From assembly GCA_963978545.1 (NCBI GenBank), contig OZ021721.1, forward strand, positions 35,637,348-35,701,347: a DNA stretch of 64,000 bases, in the 5' to 3' direction. This DNA comes from Linyphia triangularis. Its lineage: Eukaryota; Arthropoda; Arachnida; Araneae; Linyphiidae. The notes beneath the pieces are model-generated. The model was not told the DNA's origin. It did no database searches and saw nothing but the letters and a program-made list of their open reading frames with translations. Made by a program: the position numbers and the translations under genes. Positions 10,370 through 22,030 of the stretch are shown piece by piece (position 1 is the first letter of the stretch; the number at the start of each line of letters is the position of its first letter).

Positions 10370-11598
10370 TTAACCTTCTGAGGGTCATGAGCGTATATAT
10401 ATGTCCTTTGATCAGACGAAACGGTCGTTTCGCCGCCAACCTTAAAAAAGGCAGAAACGACAGTAAGTATCTATTCTCTGCACAACTTCCAGCAAAAAAG
10501 CCGAAATTGACTATTTTCTAGCGCGCTTACGAAACTTCACATAATTATACAAAAAATACCATAGATTCGTCTCGGTGATATCTTTCACAGAAAAAAAATT
10601 GAGTACCTAGAACAAAAGACAACGAAGAAAAAAAAAATTGAAAATTCCAAAACGAAATAAAAAAACGAGTTCTAGCCCGATTTTGATGTAAAAATTTAGA
10701 CAAATGTACAGCCCTAACTAATCTATAGATCTTCAAACGGATTGAATTATAGGATGCGGAATGTTTCAACTTAAAATCCTACGCTGGTTTGAACTTCATT
10801 AAATAATTCTTTCTATTTTTAATTAATTTAAAACCACTTTTTTCATTTCATAATTTGGCGACAGATAAAGGCGATCAGCTTGTAATTGAGGTTCAGATAT
10901 ATATGCCAAAAGTTGACAAACAGGTTTGCTATCATTTGGAAGTTAGTTTTTCCGACATGTTAGGCTTAAGTGAGTTTTAACGTAATGTTAAAGTATAGGA
11001 GAACGAATTGGACTATAATTATATGGCTTATAACATCTTTAAAATTTAAATAATTTAATTTTTGAAGAGACAGAATTAAAGAGAAATATTTGTTCTTTAA
11101 GTTGCATGTGTTATTTGAACTGTATGACATAGAGAGTTAACTTTCAAAAACATTTTAATTTCGGGAAATCTCCATTGAAAAATGAAAACAATCACATTTT
11201 GTTGCAAGATACTATATGGGCTAAATACAAAGTATAAATGTGGAGGTTATGCGAGCTGACGTCACAGTCAACTCATTACAGAGGACTAAATGAAACACGC
11301 ATTACGATTGGCTAATGGAATTTGCAAAAATGTCATTCATTTTTAAAGATGTGTTGATTTTTATTTTCCGTTGTAAAATGAAATTGTAGAATCATATATC
11401 ATCAAAATTATAATTTCATAGTGAATTTTAAAATTGTTGTTAAGAAAATATTTTAAATTTTGTCAAATATCAATGGGTTATTATGTGAACCAAAATAATG
11501 CTTGGTATAATAAAAATAATTTAAAATTGCAATATTTATTAGACTGTAAAAAACTTGTAATATTTATTTGTAACAATTTATTAGTATAAACTTTCAAT

Positions 11599-11762
11599 GG
11601 GATGCACGCTGTGGCCTTGGAAGTTAAAGGTGCCGGATTTGATTCCTGTGTTAGGTGTGGATGTTCGTTGTGATTCGGAATCCACGTTAAGCTGTGGGTC
11701 CCGGACTGATTAGTCGTTATTATGCACTAAAATAGGTCGTTGTGCGTACAAACTAACCAATC
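11599..11762 (+). repeat. tRNA-derived SINE, family B (diverged)
   Basis: This diverged plus-strand copy has a B-box-like GGATTTGATTCC followed by the body shared with copies at 26.5, 33.2, 38.0 and 49.4 kb (TTCGTTGTGATTCGGAATCC, then TTATGCA and CGTACAAAC-like tail). Limits are approximate. Confidence 0.65.
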
Positions 11763-11899
11763 GAGCTGAAACTTGGCAGACAGGATCTTTGTCAATGGCA
11801 ACGTATTTCTTTAAGTTTTGGGAGTTGAGTTGCCATACATAAGTTTCTATTACTCGTTCGTGGTAGATTTTGATGGTTACTGCCGTCCGCATTCAACCA

Positions 11900-12310
11900 A
11901 TTTGTCAATTTTCAAGTAGATTTTGGCATGCAAGATATCATTGAACTCAACTTGAAGAATTATGAATATTCATGGTACCAGGTGTACCATAGGTGGTACT
12001 ACTTCTGGTTTATCAATTTTGAAGATAAATATGGCATGTTGGGTGTCGTTAGGCTTGTCTTGAAAAATTATGAATGTTTAAGGTACCAGGTATAGCATAG
12101 GTAGTACTACTTTCGGTTTATCAATTTCCAAGATAAATATGGCATGTTGGACTTTTGTTTTGATGAATTATGAATGTTTAAAGTACCAGGTATGCTATTG
12201 GTACCACTTTCGGTTTATTGATTTTAAAGATAATTATTGCATGTAAGGTATCGTCGAACTCAGTTTGAAGAATTATGAATATCCCTGGTACCAGGTTTAC
12301 CATAGGGGAT
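11900..12310. repeat. tandem array, about four units of roughly 97-109 bp
   Basis: The motif AATTATGAAT followed by GGTACCAGGT, a CTTTCGGTTTAT-type block and AGATAAATATGGCATG recurs four times, with starts near 11957, 12066, 12164 and 12270. Units are diverged. It lies within the piggyBac-like element. Confidence 0.8.
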
Positions 12311-12380
12311 AAATAGAAAAACGATGAAACGGACAAATTCAAAAAAGAGAAGTCGTCAGTGTTTAAAAAAAAGTTATGAT

Positions 12381-12863
12381 ATCCCCCAAAAAACACTTTT
12401 GAAAAGTAGAAGAACCACCAACCTCAAAAATACAAAAAACTTTCTTACAATAAAAAAATCATAAACATGATGAAAATTTTCAGCCACAAACACAATGATA
12501 TAAAAAAATGGCCAACCTCTGATTAGAACTCTCGGTTGTGACTCGCTTACGAATGTATGCTTACTTAATTTATTTTTAACATTTAAGTTTAGTTCCCATA
12601 AAAATTTACGCTGCTTGAGGTTGGCGCCCGTCTTAATTACTAACCTTTAAAACCCCCCCACACATAAAAACTTAATTAAGTAAGCATACATTCGTAAGCG
12701 AGTCACAACCGAGAGTTCTAATCAGAGGTTGGCTATTTTTTTATATCACTGTGTTTGTGGCTGAAAATTTTCATCATGTTTATGATTTTTTTACTGTAAG
12801 AAAGTTTTTTGTGTTTTTGAGGTTGGTGGTTCTTCTACTTTTCAAAAGTGTTTTTTGGGGGAT
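12381..12863. repeat. long inverted repeat / foldback element, 190-bp arms
   Basis: Arms at 12381-12570 and 12674-12863 are reverse complements with only about two mismatches over the parts compared (including CCTCAAAAA and TTCGTAAGCGAGTCAC), separated by 103 bp. Outer ends read ATCCCCCAAAAAACAC. A transcript would fold into a nearly perfect hairpin. It may be a foldback MITE nested in the piggyBac-like element. I found no clear target duplication. Confidence 0.9.
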
Positions 12864-13093
12864 TCCCAGTTTTTCCAGCAATACACAACCTTTTTAAATT
12901 TCTAAATAAAATGTAAAATAAAATATTTTTTAAATCTTTTTATTAGGATGATAGTTTAAAAACTACTTAAAACAAAATAAATAAAAAATAATTTAAAAAA
13001 TATATATATTTGAATCAGAAATATAATTTAAAAATTATTATAGGGAAAACAACTGTATAATTTTGCCCATTCTCAGGACGCTCAGAGGGTTAA

Positions 13094-14430
13094 TCATTAA
13101 GTATCAGCAACTATGATGGAAAAGAGTGGTATATGCCATACTAGCTGCATGGTCCATTGTTGTGGACATCCGTCAAAGTGAATGGATTCCAGCCTTTGAC
13201 GCTTAGAGTACCTGGTTACTAACTACTTGCAGATTACCAATCACTTGCAACCAGGACCTGCATAGCAGGTTTAATTCACTTGCTAAAAGATTAGTTGCAA
13301 CTATGATTTGGTTTACTCGCTTCACTGGCTAAAAGGTTAACTTCTGCACAAAATCAGATTCTTCTTTCGCTAAAAAGTTGATTCCTACATAAATATACTT
13401 AATTCTGTTAAAACTTTGAGTCCTTTCCTTGTTAACATACTCCTTCTCTTCGGGAAAAAAAAAAATCCGTTAGCTAAAATTTTGAATCTTCTCCATGTTA
13501 ATGCACCTCTTCTTTCAAGAAACTAATGCAATTCTGTTTAACAAAATCCTGCAAATAATTTTTTTTTAAATTTCTAGAGTAGACACCAAGATGATACTAT
13601 GATCATGCTACTATCTAGCGGGTGTTTTTGGAACTGGTGATGAGTAGTTAGTTTTCCTGTAGGTGTAATGATGTTAAAACTTTAAAAAAAATAATTATAG
13701 ATTTTAACATTCTGGCTGTCAGGTACACAATAAAAGGTTGAATGCTACTTATGTTTACTGTTTCTGAGTTCTTTGAATAGATGTTAGTTTCTAGGGACTA
13801 AGACACATAGATTCTTTCTTGGCCTACAGAAGCCAACAGTAAAATTGCCATGTGAGTAGAAATTTGCTACGTGAAGAAATATTGTTAGATACAGTCGCCT
13901 AGCCGCAGAGTATCAAAAAGAGGAAAACAGGACACTTGTAAGTCATCCATCTGCACAGCAGCCTAAAGAAAAGACATTCTCTGGAATCTTAACTTGCAGT
14001 CCTGTGGAAGCGAAACTACAGTGGAGGCAAACCAGAACCGATACCACTGACTTGCCAGCACTGGAGCATTTGTGATGATAACCTGACACTACAGAGAGAT
14101 TGTATGTTCAACTAAAATGGAAATTGGAATGTGCACAGGGGGCATGAAAAAAAAAGGACAATTGAAAGCGAAACGACAATTGGAAGCAACGAGTGGCTAT
14201 CTACGGGGTTTCTATAGTGTCTGCACAGGATCCTGTGGGTAGAAATTTTTGTTTTTTTAAACTAACCACGATGCTAAATACAGCTGCAACTTCAAATAAA
14301 CCAGTTATGACCTTTTTGGCAAAGGCACGAAAATGTGATTTAATAGTCCTTGTTAGAGAATATAACTGTTCCTGAGCATGCGACAATTGCATAGATGAAT
14401 AAATTATTTTACGGAATGGAGTGATTATTC
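13094..14430. other. non-coding; right part is probable leader of Gypsy-P
   Basis: No gene is seen. From about 13880 the sequence (including the GAAACTACAGTGGAGGCAAA region) leads into the decayed gag of the plus-strand gypsy and may be its leader. A 5' LTR matching the 3' LTR at 26013-26297 was not found by eye. Confidence 0.4.
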
Positions 14431-15480
14431 TGAGGAAATCACTAAAGATAGCTACAATTGTTAGCGAATGTGAGGAACGGGTTGAAAGGCAAGTACGACA
14501 AGTCCAAAGTGATATTGAAAGAGAAGAACGACATGCCCAACATGATTTAGAACTAAAAAAATAGAAGCAGAATCTGCAAATCGATAAAATCAGCCGATGG
14601 AAAATTCTGGAACAAAATATGATATAAAAATTATGAAACCTTTTGATATGAAAAGCGACATAGCTATATTCTTAACATGATTTGAAAGGCAAATTTCTAG
14701 AGCAGAGATAACAAAAAAGAACTGGGTTATGCATTCGTTAACATTTCCATTAGAGATTGTTAATTTAATTACAAAGGAACCTGAAATCAAGGCTAACGAT
14801 TATGATCATATAAAAACAGTACTTCTAAAACGTTTTTATTTGTCACCAGAACAATTTCGTCCAAATTTTGCTAGTTATAAAAAAGATACTTAAGCTTGAT
14901 TGAGAGATTTCACTTTTGAGCTCACAAGCTTTTTGGGGGTCGGCTAAAGGGATTAAAAGTAGAAACTTTAAGATTTAAAAGAACTAATGATCATAGATCA
15001 ACTGAAACGAAAAATGCCAAAAGAAACTCGCAAACATATTTTAGATGACTTGCCTAAAATATCTCGAGTAGAAGAAAAAAACTTGATGACTTCGATTCGG
15101 CTAGAAGAAGTATTTAAAACATAAATATATGTGGAAATAAGGGGTACAAAACAAAATATAATGATAGTGAACATGTAACAAGTCATTATAAAAAATCATG
15201 CTCAAACCTGGTCAAAAAAGCAGCTTACTAACCCATGTGTAAATGTTAAAAATAATGCATCTTGTGGCTATAATAAAAATAATAGTACATCTGGTGGTTA
15301 GAGTAGAAATAATGATTCTTCTTGTGTAAATAATGATAGAAGTAATACTGTAAATGATTATGATATTACTAATAAAAATAAAAGTAGTTCAGTTGATAAG
15401 AATAACAGTGTGGTCTGTTGGCACTGTAACAGGTCTGGTCATAAAATTTTTGAGTGACCAGACAAAAGAGTTGTTAATAG
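14431..15480 (+). pseudogene. Gypsy-P Gag remnant with CCHC knuckle
   Basis: Translated pieces in shifting frames include ERQISRAEITKKNWVMHSL, the motif KEPEIKANDYDHIKTVLLKR and LSPEQF. These correspond to the SCAN-like Gag found in many arthropod gypsy elements. Near 15417-15460 a knuckle of the form C-x2-C-x4-H-x4-C is recognisable (CWHCNRSGH) but its last Cys codon is now a stop. Several stops interrupt the frame. Confidence 0.75.
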
Positions 15481-15499
15481 TGTTAATAAAGATTTACCA

Positions 15500-16770
15500 G
15501 TATGTAATAAAACTTGGAAAAAGTTAATTATTAGAGGTAATGAAGTTTTATCTTTGGTGGATACAGCGAGTGATTTGTGTTTATGTAATTTAGATTTTTA
15601 CTCAAGTATTGGAAGTCCTGAATTGTAAGATGAAAGTATTATCATTAATGGTGTAAACAAGCAAGATATAGTGCCGATGGGATATTTTTACTGTGATATT
15701 GAAAGTGGTGATTTTTTTTTCTATCAAATCAAGTGTATGTGATGAATAATCTGTGTACCACATTCCTTCTGGGAATGGATTTGCTTTCTAAAGTACGCTA
15801 TGTTTTAAGCGATCAAGAACTCATAATTCATAGTATTAAAGATCATAAAACAACCTCTTTAGTTCAAATAAAATCCCCCAAAAAACAGGAAATAAAAAGA
15901 TATTTTATTTCAAGCATTTTTAAAAGAGAGGCAAATCCTTCTGCTGATAATTCTGACTTCCTTCTGATGACCTTCTGACGATTCGCAAATCTCTTTAGAA
16001 GTAAACAGAGCCATATGCTTGAAAAACATGGCGGTACGCTTGCATCACAACAACAAAGCCATGTGCGAGTGTTGACAAACATAAGAGACTGCGGATTCTT
16101 AACAGATCTTAGATTCGATTCAGATGGCGAGAATACTTTTATTCTGGAAAGGAACATTTCGATGAATAAGGATTTTGAGGAAAATTATATTTTTAAAACT
16201 GTTGGAGTTTTAAATGATAACTTTTTGAATTTAGTGCACATTAGTGATTTGAGTGTTAGAAAGGAGGTTACAGACTTAATAAAAAATTACGTTACGAATA
16301 AGACAAAGAGTACTAATTTAAAGATGAAAATAATTTTGAAGGATGATATTCCTGTTCGCCAACGTCTTAGAAGATTAGCTTTGCTCAAGAAACTGGCGGT
16401 TGATAAAATCGTTGCCGAATTGGGGATTGTATGGAACAGCTGTTCTGATTACTGTTCGCCTGTGGTTTTAGTGAAAAAGAAATTGGGAAAATCACGTTTG
16501 GCAATCAACTATAGATTGATTAATCGTCATTTAATGATAGATAGTTTTCCCTTACCCATTACCGAATAAGTTTTAGACCAATTAGGGAAAAATAAGCTAT
16601 GAGGAAGACAGCATAAAATACAATTCTTTCATGACTCATTATTTTCAGATTGAATTTTGCAAAATGCCGTTTGGAATGGCAAACAGTCCTTCAGTATTTC
16701 AACGATACATTAACTATGTGTTCAGAGATCGACTTAAAGATGGAACCGTGCTTGTTTTTCTTGATGATAT
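15500..16770 (+). pseudogene. Gypsy-P protease and reverse transcriptase, N-terminal part
   Basis: A protease active-site remnant LVDTASD (15557 onward, with Ala where Gly is usual) leads through GMDLLSK near 15774. The reverse transcriptase N-terminus lies in an open stretch at 16015-16569 (PVVLVKKKLGKSRLAINYR, then INRHLMIDSFPLP). After a stop at 16567 about 40 bases holding the first catalytic Asp motif are missing; KMPFGMANSPSVFQRY follows. The copy ends at FLDD (16757-16768), the catalytic box, where Gypsy-1 is inserted. Confidence 0.85.
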
Positions 16771-17094
16771 TGTTAGGGGAAGCGTATAGATAGAGCTTCT
16801 TACAATATGTGGTTCAAGATGAGTAAACTCAAGACAATTGACGACATGATAACATTTAGTATTTACAGTTATTTACAAGCAAAATATAGTTACAAGCATA
16901 ATTAACCTCTGTTGTAAAACACAGCTCATATGAGGAAAATATATACGTTCATTGTCGTATAGCTACATATATTCATAGAACCCGACAAGATGGAAAATAA
17001 AGTCAAAACAAAGTTGCATTGTCCTGGCAATGCGTAGCTTCCATCCAGGAGCAAGAAATAAACTTTGATGAGTGTGATTTCCTTGTGCACCACA
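16771..17094 (-). repeat. Gypsy-1 3' LTR (324 bp)
   Basis: TG...CA bounded. It matches the two halves of the LTR at 22050-22236 and 23713-23851 with scattered substitutions and a short deletion near 17081. On the minus strand it is preceded by the polypurine run GGGGGGAG (17096-17104 region). Confidence 0.92.
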
Positions 17095-17133
17095 ATACTC
17101 CCCCCAGTGAGCTACTCGAACGATGAAGTAACT

Positions 17134-17952
17134 TCATGTGTAACGAAATGGAATGCGGACTGTGCGTCCAGATCTAGTTACTTGTGGTGGGATGTCAAAC
17201 TTAACTCTTTTGTTTCCCGTCGCTTTCTCTATTACAGTTTCAGAACTTGTAGACGATGAAACAGTTCCGGAATTCTTTTCCCCAAGTACAAGTGCATTGG
17301 AAGTCCTCTCAGGTTCTGCAGAATTGTCCGAAAAATAGGGTTTAATTCTATCTATAGATACCTTAACTCCTTTTTGTTTTATTTGAATCGTGAAAATTTT
17401 GTCGGTTTGCTTTAAAACTTTATATGGTCCATGATATGGTTGTTGCAAACTGTGTCGAACACTGTCAGTACGGACAAATACGTGTGAGCAAGTTTTTAAA
17501 TCCTTGAATACAAATGGCTTCTGCTTTGAGTGATGATGAAAGGGAATGGGTTTTGATTTTTCCATTGTGCTTTTTAAAGTCTTGATAAATTCTGACCGTG
17601 CTTCAGTATTTGAATTTTTGAAAAAATCACATGGTAATTTTATATTTTCCCCATACAAGAGTTCTGCAGGGGTGGCTTGACAATCATCACGCAAGGTCGT
17701 GCGAAACCAAGTAGAATAAACGGAATTGACTTTGTCCAACTTGGATTTTCCAACGCACATTATACTGGCTTTCAAAGTACCATGCCAACGTTCAATACAG
17801 CCGTTGGTTTGCGGATGATATGCAGTACTTCTATTTCTTTTAAAACCCAGAAATTTTGAAAGTTCCAGAAACAATTGAGACTCAATTTGAGCACACTGAT
17901 CAGTTGTAATTACGAGCGGAATACCGTAGCGAGCTATCCAATTCTTCAACAA
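17134..17952 (-). pseudogene. Gypsy-1 integrase core second half and C-terminus
   Basis: A 272-codon open frame encodes the integrase from WIARYGIPLVITTDQ to a C-terminal tail. The second catalytic Asp (TTDQ) and the Glu (NGCIERWH) are present, but the usual Gly after TTDQ is Cys. The C-terminal GPYKVLK-type module and RIKPYF motif follow. It closely parallels the Gypsy-2 integrase. The first part of the core is in the frame ending at 17974, so a stop separates them. Confidence 0.9.
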
Positions 17953-17973
17953 AGCGTCAGAAACTGTCTCTGC

Positions 17974-18684
17974 TCAAATATCAGGTAAAGGAATAGTTTC
18001 TGCCCACCGCGTGTAGCGATCAATTATTGTAAGGTAATATCGATATCCTTCCGATGACGGCAAGGAACTAATCAGGTCTAGATTAACTTCTTCAAATCGT
18101 GGACTAACGGTAGGATATTCTTGCAATGGAGAATGAACGTGTCTAGAAATTTTAGATTTCTGACATTTCAAACAACTTTTAGTCCAATCGCGAATGTCTT
18201 TGTTGATAGATAGCCAAATGAATTTTGATGTAGCCAATCGAACAGTTGCTTTAATTCCAGGATGTGAGAGATTGTGAACCCTTTGGAACACTGCTTTCCT
18301 AAAGGTAACTGGAATAAATGGTCTTTTAAATTTTGTGGAAGTATCGCAAAATAATGAACGATTAGAGCCGAAAATTGGAATTACTAGTTCAATTTTTAAT
18401 GAAGAGTTTTGAGATGCCAGCAGTTCTTTTAACTCATCGTCACTTTCTTGAGCTTTGGCTAAAGATTCAAAATCAATTTGAGGGGAAATTCTTATCTTCT
18501 CCAGTCTTGATAGGGCATCAGCAACGATGTTGTCTTTTCCTGAAATGTGCTGAATTTCTAGAGTGAATTGACTAATATACTCCAAATGCCTTTGTTGGCG
18601 AGAGGATGCTTTCTCTAATTTTTGTTGGAATGCATACACCAGCGGTTTATGAACAGTGAATAACGTAAATTCTCGACCCTCCAA
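17974..18684 (-). pseudogene. Gypsy-1 RNase H C-terminus, integrase zinc finger and core start
   Basis: This 236-codon frame begins inside RNase H (FTLFTVHKPL, where the catalytic Asp of the usual TDHKPL is Val). It includes DNIVADALSR, then the H-x3-H...C-x2-C zinc domain (HNLSHPG, CLKCQ) and the integrase start with the first catalytic Asp (NLDLISSLP). It runs up to a stop near 17974. Confidence 0.9.
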
Positions 18685-19463
18685 CTAATACCGGAAATGC
18701 TTGATAGACGAATATGCAGCTAGCAGCTCCCGATCATACGTGCTATAATTCTTTTGTATCGGTGTCAGTTTAACAGAAAAGTAACCAAGTGGCTGCCAAT
18801 CATTATTCACAAGTTGTTGCACCACTCCGCCTGCTGCTATATCCGAAGCGTCTACCATAAGAGCAAGTTTAGCTGATGACACTGGATGAGCTAAAATTGC
18901 CGGAGATTTCAATAATACTTTAGAGATTGGAAAGGGATTTGACGCTTCGTCTGTCCATTCAATAATTCGATTATCATTCTTTTTGCTGTTTTTTGACTAA
19001 TCGTATAAGCTTGCTTGGTGCGGAGCCGCTAGAGGTATAAACCTTCGATAGATATTTATAATTCCCAAAATCTTCTAAGTTGTTTGTCTGTTTTGGGTTT
19101 ATTGAAATCTTTGACGACTTTGATTTTTTCTTTCGTTGGGCAAATTCCTTTTAGAGACACAATGTGGCCAATAAAATTTACCTCAGGCTGAGCGAAGTTG
19201 CATTTCCTGAGATTTAATGTTAACCCAAATTGCTGTAATCTTTCAAAAACTGTTCTGAGATGACGTAAATGTTCCTCTTTAGTGCGAGATGCAATTAATA
19301 TGTCATCCAGATACACGAAGTAGAATTCCAGGCCACGTAGAACGGCATGCATGAATTGCTGAAATGTCTGCGCCGCGTTCCGAAGTCCAAAAGTCATCAA
19401 GGGAAATTCGAACAGTCCGAAAGGTGTACAAATAGCTGTTTTTTCTATGTCTGTTGATTCCAT
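18685..19463 (-). pseudogene. Gypsy-1 reverse transcriptase (C-terminal half) and RNase H start
   Basis: The frame 19463-19056 carries TPFGLFEFPLMTFGLRNAAQ and the active site YLDD, ending FWEL at a stop. Decayed sequence follows, then 18912-18685 with RNase H DASDIAAG and YDRELLAAY motifs. At least one frameshift and two stops separate these from each other and from the integrase. Confidence 0.88.
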
Positions 19464-19575
19464 AGGAATTTGATGATAGGCACGATGAAGATCTAGTGTG
19501 GTATATACAGTACAGCCTTCTAATTGGTGCGTAAAATAATGCAGATGGGATACCTATCTGGTAGTGTAGCTGTGT

Positions 19576-20200
19576 TTAAAGCACGATAATCCCTGCATGG
19601 CCTCCATCCTTTTTCTTGACCAGATGCAATGGACTAGACCACGAGCTGCTTGATGGTCGGCATATGCCTCTCTCAAGCATGTAGTCGAATTCTGCCTTGG
19701 CGATTTTTAATTTATCTGGAGCTAATCTATGCACTTTAGATGCCACTGGTGGCCCTTTTGTAACAATAGCATGGGTGACATTATGGCTGACGCTAACTTC
19801 ATCTCGTTCTATGTTTTCTGAAGATAAGCTTTTGTATTCTTGCAGAAGAGAATTCATAGCTGGCTCAAAATGACTACTATCGAGGGGTGTTAAAATGAAG
19901 ATGGTCCTTTAATTATTTTAGTCGGAACTGATAATGACGTTAAAGAATCAATCAAACGCTTTTGTTTAATATCGACCAAAAGTCCATGTGCCTCAAGAAA
20001 ATCTGCACCAATTATTGGCTTCGAGACATCTGTTATGATGAAATTCCATTTGAAACGTCTTCTCAAGCCTAAATCCAAACTGATAAGTTGCTTGCCGTAA
20101 GTTTTTATTGAACTTGAATTTGCAGCATAAAGTTTAAAATCGGATGGTGATTTGGTTTTGGCGGTGGAATTACGGACACATCAGCCCCGGTGTCGACAAG
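19576..20200 (-). pseudogene. Gypsy-1 protease and reverse transcriptase N-terminus
   Basis: The protease active site DTGADVSVIP is encoded at about 20168-20194. Its flap/C-terminal part (PIIGADFLEAHGLLVDI) lies in a separate open frame 20078-19890. The RT N-terminus (KAEFDYMLERGICRPSSSSW) lies at 19857-19576 and the frame is lost after VKKKDGG. The motifs are nearly the same as in Gypsy-2. Confidence 0.88.
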
Positions 20201-20289
20201 ATAGTGCCACTTGCTAGACTTGTCAAAAAGAGAGAGGCAACAGTTTATTTGGCCGTAATCGTTGGCCTCTTCAATCGACCGGCCTGTTA

Positions 20290-21087
20290 GTTTCCCGAAG
20301 TACTTGCTGGTTCTTCAAATTCGCATGGCTTTACACAGTGACGTGCATTGCTTCCAAATTTATAATGGTACCAACATAGCTTATAACGAGCAGGTTTGAA
20401 TTGCGAACGGCTGCGATTTCGAGCATTTTCAGATTTATTTGGAGATCTACCCCTTGTCATGACAGTATCGGTTGGTTGTTTTCAGATTATCTGGCACGGT
20501 AAGCAACACGAGGGCTATAATGCACCCAAACATTCGTCATTAGACAAGCCAACATACATTTACAAACACCCATGCCTAACAAAGGACTCAAACCCGCAAC
20601 CTCGCGTTCTAGAAGCTAGCACGCTAACCACTATACCGTTTGGTCGGCGCCATGACAGTATCAAATTTCCTAGTTAATTCTGCAATGCTAATTTCCAAAG
20701 AACTAATTTTTTCGTTATTAGTATTATTCGGTTCAGAAGCTTTACTGGATGCTTCACTCATTGTACATAATTCTGTTGAGCTAATTATACCGATAATTTT
20801 ATCTGCCATCTTTGCAATGTTATCCAAAGAATCAGAGCTTATTGACAATATGACTTGAACTTGCTGCGGTAACCTCTGTAGCCAAAGGGTTTTTAGCAAT
20901 TTCTTAGAAATGGAAGCTTCAGACAAACCTTTCATTTGTCGTAACAAGTCAGATGGGCGTTTATCTCCCAGATTAAGTTCAGTCAATACCTTTTTTAACC
21001 TGGATTCTTCAGTATTTGTTAATCTATTCAACAATGCATTTTTTAAAGAATCGTATTTCCCATCCGCTGGCGGATTTGATAAGATAC
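20290..21087 (-). pseudogene. Gypsy-1 Gag, C-terminal part, split by a SINE
   Basis: From 21087 down the frame gives the Gag helical region (LNLGDKRPSDLLRQMKGL, LQRLPQQVQVIL) equivalent to Gypsy-2 Gag. At 20650 a SINE interrupts it. Beyond the SINE (20457-20290) Gag resumes with a variant zinc motif LCWYHYKFG...HCVKPC. The C-terminal end of the open frame at 20624 is SINE-encoded, not gag. Confidence 0.85.
20470..20650 (-). repeat. tRNA-derived SINE, family A, in Gypsy-1 gag
   Basis: The minus strand begins with a tRNA-like head (GTATAGTGGTTAGCGTGC as A-box region and GGGTTTGAGTCC as B-box) and ends GAAAACAACC. A 12-bp duplication CATGACAGTATC flanks it (20458-20469 and 20651-20662). A second copy is at 61575-61756. 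Confidence 0.9.
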
Positions 21088-21718
21088 TGTTACGAATTTC
21101 TGTATATTTGTAAATATTCCGTAGTATTAATTATGTAAATAGGAAAATTTATGTAAATTTCGCATAAGGCAGTGCAAGAGTTTGCTTTCCTGCTATGTGT
21201 CTCTTAATGCTTGAAAACGAGTTTTACAGAGATAATGCTGGGAAGCGAGTTTTACAAAGAGAAGGCCATTTAACATTATGGTTAATGGCAATCTCGCCAA
21301 ATTTGGCGACCATTTGGCGACATTTTCGAGCCCCATGTACATGTATAGGGCTTTTCAACTACGATCTGGGAAGTTCTCCAAATTTCTATCTCTAGAAGAT
21401 TCAAGAATGTTTAACTTTCCTATATAAACCTAAGAGAGCGGTAGTGAGTTAGTTGAGTCAGTTAGTTGACTGGAGTTACTGAGCTGTCTCTCAGTGAGCA
21501 TTCAGAGTAGTTCTAAAAGCGAACTGTATTGCATTGTCTTTTGCGGCGATTTGTAGCAGTTGTGTAACAAGTTTTAAACTGCTGTTTTGTGCTCTATTGT
21601 TGTGTGAAGAGCTGTATTGAGTCTACTAGAACGAGAAGTTCTGGAGTTATATTGGAATAAATTTCGGCAAGTTTTAATCTGATTTGGTTTCAAATCTTTC
21701 AAACCCATCCACGCAACA
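21088..21718 (+). repeat. solo LTR of the Gypsy-3 family in Gypsy-1 gag
   Basis: TGTTACGAATTTCTG to CACGCAACA, 631 bp, matches the Gypsy-3 LTRs at 41746-42438 and 43913-46523 in reverse orientation. It shares the TTTGGCGACC and CTCTAGAAGATTC blocks. No internal region is attached. Flanks ATAC and ATGT are not an exact duplication, so the insertion is old or trimmed. It interrupts Gag between 21719 and 21087. Confidence 0.88.
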
Positions 21719-21948
21719 ATGTCCACGACAAAATCTAAGACATTTTCATCCAATGACGCTAAGACAATGTTATACTTAGTTGCATCACGAGTAATATTTC
21801 CATTAGAAAACTGTGCTTCAAGTTGAAAAAACCATAGCTTAGGCTTATGTCGCTAAAAATTTAGCGGCTTACTCGCCACTCTGTTTACTTCTAAATTTTT
21901 ATTATCCTGACTTGATGAATTTAAATTATTGTCTGTGCTCTCATTCAT
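21719..21948 (-). pseudogene. Gypsy-1 Gag N-terminus
   Basis: ATG at 21948 begins MNESTDNNLNSS; the frame has one stop after VASKPLNF. It then continues with KLWFFQLEAQF and DATKYNIVLASL, the counterpart of Gypsy-2 IWFRQMESQF. Gag is cut at 21719 by the solo LTR. Confidence 0.8.
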
Positions 21949-22030
21949 GTTTAACATAAAGTTAAATCAGATAATAATAGTTGCTGATGATAATAGGATG
22001 CATAGACCTTCTTTCATCCAAATAAAATCT

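Larger units (their letters stand above)
10374..13089. mobile_element. piggyBac-like non-autonomous element (TTAA flanked)
   Basis: TTAA occurs at 10370-10373 and 13090-13093. The ends are inverted: the left starts CCTTCTGAGGGTCATGAGCG and the right, reverse complemented, starts CCCTCTGAGCGTCCTGAGAA. TTAA duplications and CCY-starting termini are typical of piggyBac elements. No transposase ORF is visible in the 2.7 kb, so this is a non-autonomous or gutted copy. It contains a SINE (about 11599-11762), a tandem array (about 11900-12310) and a long inverted repeat (12381-12863). Confidence 0.75.

Noticed and set aside
14193..14392. Opposed 60-63-codon frames before Gypsy-P gag
   Set aside because: They are complementary to each other and show no Gag motif; likely leader sequence.
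20600..20650. tRNA gene
   Set aside because: A- and B-box-like motifs belong to a SINE with target duplication; no complete cloverleaf was evident. The same applies to the family B copies.
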